Assembly: GCA_017506865.1 (NCBI GenBank)
Contig: JAFCMP010000148.1
Coordinates: 1 to 64,000, forward strand
Source of the DNA: Tribonema minus
Lineage: Eukaryota; Sar; Xanthophyceae; Tribonematales; Tribonemataceae
Direction of reading: 5' to 3'
Length of the DNA: 64,000 nt
Notes under the pieces: generated by a model
Told to the model about the DNA's origin: nothing
Seen by the model: only the letters and a program-made list of their open reading frames with translations
The model's database searches: none
Made by a program: the position numbers and the translations under genes
Shown: piece by piece, positions 43,526-64,000 of the stretch
Layout: every line of letters starts with the position of its first letter
Numbering within the stretch: the stretch's first letter is position 1

Positions 43526-44832
43526 GGCCGCGCAGTGGCAGCGCTCAGGGGCACTGGCATGCACTGCGCTTGACAGAAGCGGCGCGGCAGCGGCAGCGCG
43601 CTCTGCTGAAGGCTGCAGCACACCCCCGCTGAAATTGCGCATGCGTGTACACTAGAGCAACACATGATGTGTATGTAAGGTGCGGTGCGCGACGAGCGCT
43701 GCTGCATTCTGCGCAGCAACAGTCGCGCGCCTAGATGATCAAAGCTTCAAGTTGAGGTTTCCCCAGCAAAGTCCAGTGCTGAGCGGCCCAGGCTTCAAGT
43801 TGCGGCGTAGAGTGAGCGTGTGTGTGTTTCCTCATGAGTGCAGCACAATCATTGACAATCAGCCAGCCCCCTGTTTGTGGCTCAGCTGTCGACAGTCATG
43901 GCACTGTTTGATGTTGTCAGGCTACTACTTAGGTTGTTGAGGGAGTAAATGAGGTGCAGGTCGGGCATCTTAAGCAGTTGTTTAGCGTATTGCAAACAAC
44001 GAGTGCGTGTGGTGTTGCGATCAATGTAGCCGTGTGTACATACTGTAATACCCACCAGATGGCCCCTTGGGGCCCCTTCTCTACAAAATGGCAAAAATGA
44101 TTTACTGTGCTGTCCTGCTGATCTTCTTCTTTTCTGATCCGTGCATGCTCCATCATCGCTCCGGACATGCTCTCTCCCACTGACAGTGTTGCGACACTGC
44201 GTATTCTATGCCTTGAGTCGCCACTCCACAGTCAGATCAAACTGCACGTGCAGCAGCAGGGTCATGTCACCACGCTTGGCCGGGACAGACCGCGGCGCGA
44301 ACAACATGGATGGCCGTCACTCACGCTTCGCAGCCCAAACGTACAACAAAAGCAATGCCCCATGCAAATACGATGCTGAAACCAGGCAACAGCGCCACAC
44401 CCAGCAGACAAGTTGGCAGCACGCGTCCCTCTATTAAGTCGGCGGCGCCGCAGCGGTGGCGGCGGCGGGTAAGGCACCTAAGCGCAGCGACACCGCGCCC
44501 GACCGCATCGCGTGCGCAAGCGGCGCGGCAAGAACAAGCCGCTGCGCCGCTGCACGCGCAGCAGCGCTCAGGCAGCGGTTCGCTGACTGCTGCGCAGTCG
44601 CGACCGCGCGAAGCGCAAGCGCCCTGAAGGTTGTGCACGCCGCGAGAGCATGCCAGTGGGTTCGCTTGCGCATGGTGGCTCACGCAGCACCGCACGGACG
44701 TTGCCCGTCGCATGCACGCGCGCACTGTGCGCACTTTGTGATGATAAATATGCTCCCCCCCCCCCCCCTGCCCCCCTCAAAATGACCGCTGCATGGGGGG
44801 CGGCGCTGGCCCTGCGGCTGCCGCTGCGACCG
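43526..44832. other. Intergenic region between convergent protease and aminopeptidase genes
   Basis: Expected to hold both 3' UTRs. The stretch 43740-44330 is less GC-rich than the genes. I see no exon, no repeat array and no RNA gene here. A C run lies at 44756-44768, just beyond the aminopeptidase stop. Confidence 0.5.
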
Positions 44833-60718
<15,886 letters not shown>

Positions 60719-61067
60719 GATCCTGAACTCAACGAGTGTGCATGCACGGTGTGTGCAGTGTCAGCCAAAAGGCCCGAAAGCAGGCAGTGCGCCAGCAGCA
60801 GAACAACGAATGAGATATGCTTACTTACCAAGGACGATAACATGCCAGATGCACTAACTGTGAGTTGATGTTCAACTTTTTACTTCACAAAGCTGCAGAC
60901 TTCAAACCCTACTTGAAGCCTTACGTAAGGCCTAATTCAACGGCAACGTTGCCAGGGTCCTGATTGGGCGACGAGCAACCAATGAACGGCGTCAGTCGTA
61001 CGACCGACGCTCGAGCTTGTGATGGTGGCATCCGTGTGTCTGCAGATGCAGTGGACGGTGTTGGCGC
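60719..61067. promoter_or_regulatory. Divergent upstream region between aminopeptidase and gene 6
   Basis: The 349 bp between the two proposed start codons should hold both promoters. It is less GC-rich around 60830-60930 and contains CAACTTTTTACTTCACAAAG and ACGTAAGG-like stretches. I see no recognised motif. Confidence 0.45.
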
Positions 61068-63874
61068 ATGACGTCCAGATGGAAAGGCAAAGGGCGCCGA
61101 CAAGGAGAAGAGGCTACTGCGCCGCCGCCGCCGGCTTTGGAACTCGGTGCCGCAGCTGCTGGTGTAGCGGGAACCAATGCAGGCACAAGAACACCGCCGC
61201 CATCGCCTCCCTATGGAGCTTTTCTTCGGTCCAACAACAGAGACGACAATGTAGCAGCAGCAGAGCGCCTCGCCTCGCAGGATGACATTGGCGGCGAACT
61301 GCAGACTACCACTCATGTATTCTTAGCTCGGACTCCGAGGAGGGGCCTGGCGCTGTTTGGGTGAGGAAGTCAGCTGCGCATGTGTGTGCACGAGCGCGTG
61401 CTGCATGACGATGACAATACAACGTGTTGTCGTGCATCAGCTGCTGTAACCTGCACGATGCAACACAGTGACTCTTGTTGACTTCGCAAAATGACATTGA
61501 TGAATCAAAGAGCGCTTACATGACACCAGTGTGCAACACTGCGGTCCTGGCAAAGTGGCGCATTGGTGCATCATTAGGGCCTCGCTTTACAACATTGTGC
61601 CGCTTGTGCATCCACATTCCAGACATGAAGTGAACAGGACTAATGTTCTGATTGCAAATCAGTGGGCAGGCGCCAGTGTGCAAAAGCCGCGGGCAGCGCT
61701 GGAGACAGTCAGGCCCTTTTGAAACTTGATATACTTAGACTGTAGTTCAAAAGATTGGGAGCACTGCACTATACTCAACGTCGAGGTACGGTACTTCAAC
61801 TACAATTTACTCTGCGTGCAAGCACGCCGCGCGATGCGGCGAGCCATCGACCGTGCCCGCCGGCCTCACGCTGCAGCACTCCCCCGCTCTGCAGTGGCGC
61901 CCTCGCGCGCGGGTACCGGCAGTCGCAACCATCAGCGGACGCGGCCGCCGCGCAGCCGTACGATGACCCCGAGTCCCCGCGCAGCAGCAGCGCTCAGGAC
62001 GAGCAGCACGGCTCAGCGCCCCCCTCAAAAACCCCTCCCCCCGCAAAGCTGAGCGCTGCTGGGACGGCGGCGTCGCTGAGCGTCGGCGCGGCGACGTGGG
62101 CGGAGACGCTCGCGCTGAGCTCCACGCTGCAGAACCGTCTGCTGGCGTGCCTGCTGAGCGTTGCGCTGCTGTGGGTGACGAGCCTGTCGACGGCGAGCTG
62201 GCTCACGTTCGGCGCGATACCGTCGCCGCCGCTCGTGGACGTGTACGCCGCGGTGGTGAGCCCTATGTACATACATATACAGAAGTGTGGTACAAGGTCA
62301 GATATTGTTCAGTATGTATGGAGTACTTGCATGTGCACATCGGTGCAATATTGTCGCCGCCACTTGTCGAGGTGTACGCCGCGGTGGTGAGCCCCCTGTA
62401 TATATACGACAGGGTCATATAAATGTCTGTGCGTATGCGTGTAGGATTCTTTGTACTTCAAGGTGTATACTTCAGAAGTAGTTCAGAGATGAAGTGTGTA
62501 AGATTGGCATGACAGTGACCAGCCTGTCCACGGCGAGCTGGCTCACGTTCGGCGCGATACCGTCGCCGCCGCTCGTGGACGTGGACGCCGCAGTGGTGAG
62601 CTGCGTGTAGGACCATACGCGTGTACTGTACGTATGTGTGTAGGATGTTTCGTACTGTGAAGTATACAATTCGGAGAGGGCATGTGTAAGATTGGCGTGA
62701 CAGCGTCGCCGTCTGTGGTGGACGCGCGGGTCAATGGCTGAAACGGTCATATTTTTGCATACTCTGAAGTATATATATATAGAAGCATGCCAAGGTTGTA
62801 AGCACGCACGGTCAGCTGAGTAACGTTGCCCTCATGAACGTGTATGCCGCAGTGGTGAGCCACACGTATCGTAGCGTACAAATGCCATGCTTGTATGCAA
62901 CTTGAAGCTGCATTATGAGCAACTGCTGCAGATGCGTGGAGCGCCACGGTGGCGCTGGAGCGGAAATGGTGGCGTGCTCGCCGAGGACTGTCGAGCGCAG
63001 TGCTGATGCACATTTGCACTTCATACTTGTACTTTTTATTAATTCTCGCTCAGGGCGCGAAAAAGCCCAGATGATTGGCGTCTAGCTGTAAGGAATCTAC
63101 ATGTCGTATGACAGTCTGAAATACTTGTACTTCTGGTCACAGCGTTTTCTGCATACTCACCCTTCTGGTCATAGACTATTACGCCGAGCAAGGCACTGTT
63201 ATGTGCACTGGGGCACTTGAAGTTACACAAAGAACGATTCCTTCACAGGTGAACACAGCGGCACACCTCCACCGTGACCCCTGAGCACCCAGCACTGACG
63301 CCCCATCTCGCGACCGCCGCCGCCGCCGCCACCGCCGCCGCCACCGCCGCCGCCGCCGCTGCTCGCCGCGCCGCGCAAACAGCGCTACGCGGCGCACGTC
63401 GCGCAGGAGCAGCGCAACGAGTACGCGGCGTGCGCGGATGCTCAGGCGCCGGCGTGCGAAGCGGACCTGCGAGCGTTCGAGGCGGGCGCGCGCGCCGCCG
63501 GCGCCGCCGCCGCCGCGGCCAACGCCGCGCGCGTCGCGGCGGCGCGCGCGGCGACGCTGTCGTGCCGCGCCTCCACGGGCGCCGCGGTGGCGGTGCTGCA
63601 GGCGTGGACGGCGGCGTCGCAGGAGGTATGTAGGGTATGGGCGGACCCTGAACCTAACCCTAACCTAACCCTAGCCCTTACCCTAGCCCTAGCGCCTGCG
63701 CTGTCGATGACGGCGATGGGCGTCGCGTGCAGACGGCGGAAAGCTCAGTTCAGAGCAAGCCCGTCATTCTTAATTCGATGTACGACAATAACATCTGTCG
63801 ACATGATGCGCACGCGCCGCAGGCGCCGTCGCGCTGCCAGGACGGCGGCGGCGGCGGCAGCAGCGGCGGCGCAG
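61068..63874 (+). CDS. Membrane protein, 3' partial (continues past the window)
   Basis: Proposed exons 61068-61360, 61877-62255 (61895 is an equally valid start), 63383-63625 and 63823-63874, with matching phases. The first 185 or so residues are polar and low in complexity (Ala/Pro/Ser, acidic patches such as SNNRDDN and PYDDPESP) and should be cytosolic. Residues about 186-208 form one clear membrane helix (LLACLLSVALLWVTSLSTAS), followed by WLTFGAIPSPPLVDVYAAV. The third exon is Ala-rich and helical with several Cys (EYAACADAQAPAC, ATLSC), which suits a domain on the far side of the membrane. The fourth is short and Gly-rich with one Cys. The WLTFGAIP segment is reminiscent of the first helix of FLVCR-type transporters, but the next exon does not continue as a transporter, so I leave the function open. 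Confidence 0.55.
62256..62870 (+). repeat. Donor-edge copies of gene 6 exon 61877-62255
   Basis: GCTGGCTCACGTTCGGCGCG, ATACCGTCGCCGCCGCTCGT and GGACGTG.ACGCCGCGGTG then GTGAGC occur again in full at 62520-62600. Shorter copies lie near 62345-62395, 62700 and 62835. The shared spacer contains CTTCA.A.GTATA.A and TGTGTAAGATTGGC.TGACA. Confidence 0.95.
63026..63125 (-). repeat. Dispersed element, copy 4
   Basis: TACTTTTTATTAATTCTCGC, TCAGGGCGCGAAAAAGCCCA and TGATTGG.GTCTAGCTGTAA match copy 1 with only a few differences over about 95 bp. It lacks the CCG-rich end. Confidence 0.95.
63650..63700 (-). repeat. Interstitial CCCTAA-like tract
   Basis: Degenerate CCCTAA and CCCTAGCC units in the gene 6 intron 63626-63822. 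Confidence 0.8.
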
Positions 63875-64000
63875 GTGAGCTCTGTTAGTCAGGACATCAA
63901 AAACTTCAGCCAGGATGCAGTAGAAGCATTGAGGCCAAGCGGCTGTCTGCCGCCGTTGTGGGCACGTGCCGCAGGTGCCATTATGCTGTCAGCATGGTGA

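Noticed and set aside
62100..62255. FLVCR-family transporter
   Set aside because: Only one helix and a WLTFGAIP-like segment agree; the following exon is not membrane-spanning.

Overview
This window is nuclear DNA from a GC-rich microbial eukaryote with long introns. There are no prokaryotic operons or ribosome-binding sites. Genes are cut into many short exons joined by GT-AG introns, plus two probable GC-AG introns. Telomere-type TTAGGG/CCCTAA motifs are scattered inside the introns. A signal-peptide-plus-basic leader on the aminopeptidase would fit an alga with a complex plastid, for example a haptophyte or another chromist. That placement is inference only.

I traced six genes exon by exon on both strands; phases match at every junction I used. 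(1) Bases 91-12921, plus strand: the C-terminal 510 residues of CTR9, the TPR scaffold of the PAF1 transcription-elongation complex; its 5' part lies left of the window. (2) 27914-14621, minus strand: a WD40 protein of about 523 residues with seven recognisable blades. (3) 28471-40903, plus strand: an unidentified protein of about 1079 residues, rich in Ser/Gly/Ala runs, with several short beta-rich segments. (4) 41347-43525, plus strand: a secreted 459-residue protein joining a Kazal inhibitor domain to a trypsin-like protease with an intact catalytic triad. (5) 60718-44833, minus strand: a 16-exon M17 leucyl aminopeptidase with all metal and catalytic motifs. (6) 61068 to beyond the right edge, plus strand: the start of a membrane protein. 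CTR9/WD40 and protease/aminopeptidase are convergent pairs. WD40/gene 3 and aminopeptidase/gene 6 are divergent pairs that share short upstream regions. I see no sign that the six genes form one pathway.

The striking feature is the introns. In nearly every large intron the DNA is made of decaying tandem copies of the adjacent exon edge together with its splice site, usually two to seven copies spaced 80-250 bp apart. This happens at donor edges, at acceptor edges, on both strands and in all six genes. It looks like a genome-wide mode of intron growth by repeated local duplication of splice junctions. Other notable items are a hairpin of about 550 bp carrying PHD-finger coding fragments on both arms inside a CTR9 intron, a dispersed element of about 100-135 bp in four copies, C-rich polypyrimidine tracts before acceptors, and a perfect 12-bp inverted repeat just upstream of the protease gene.
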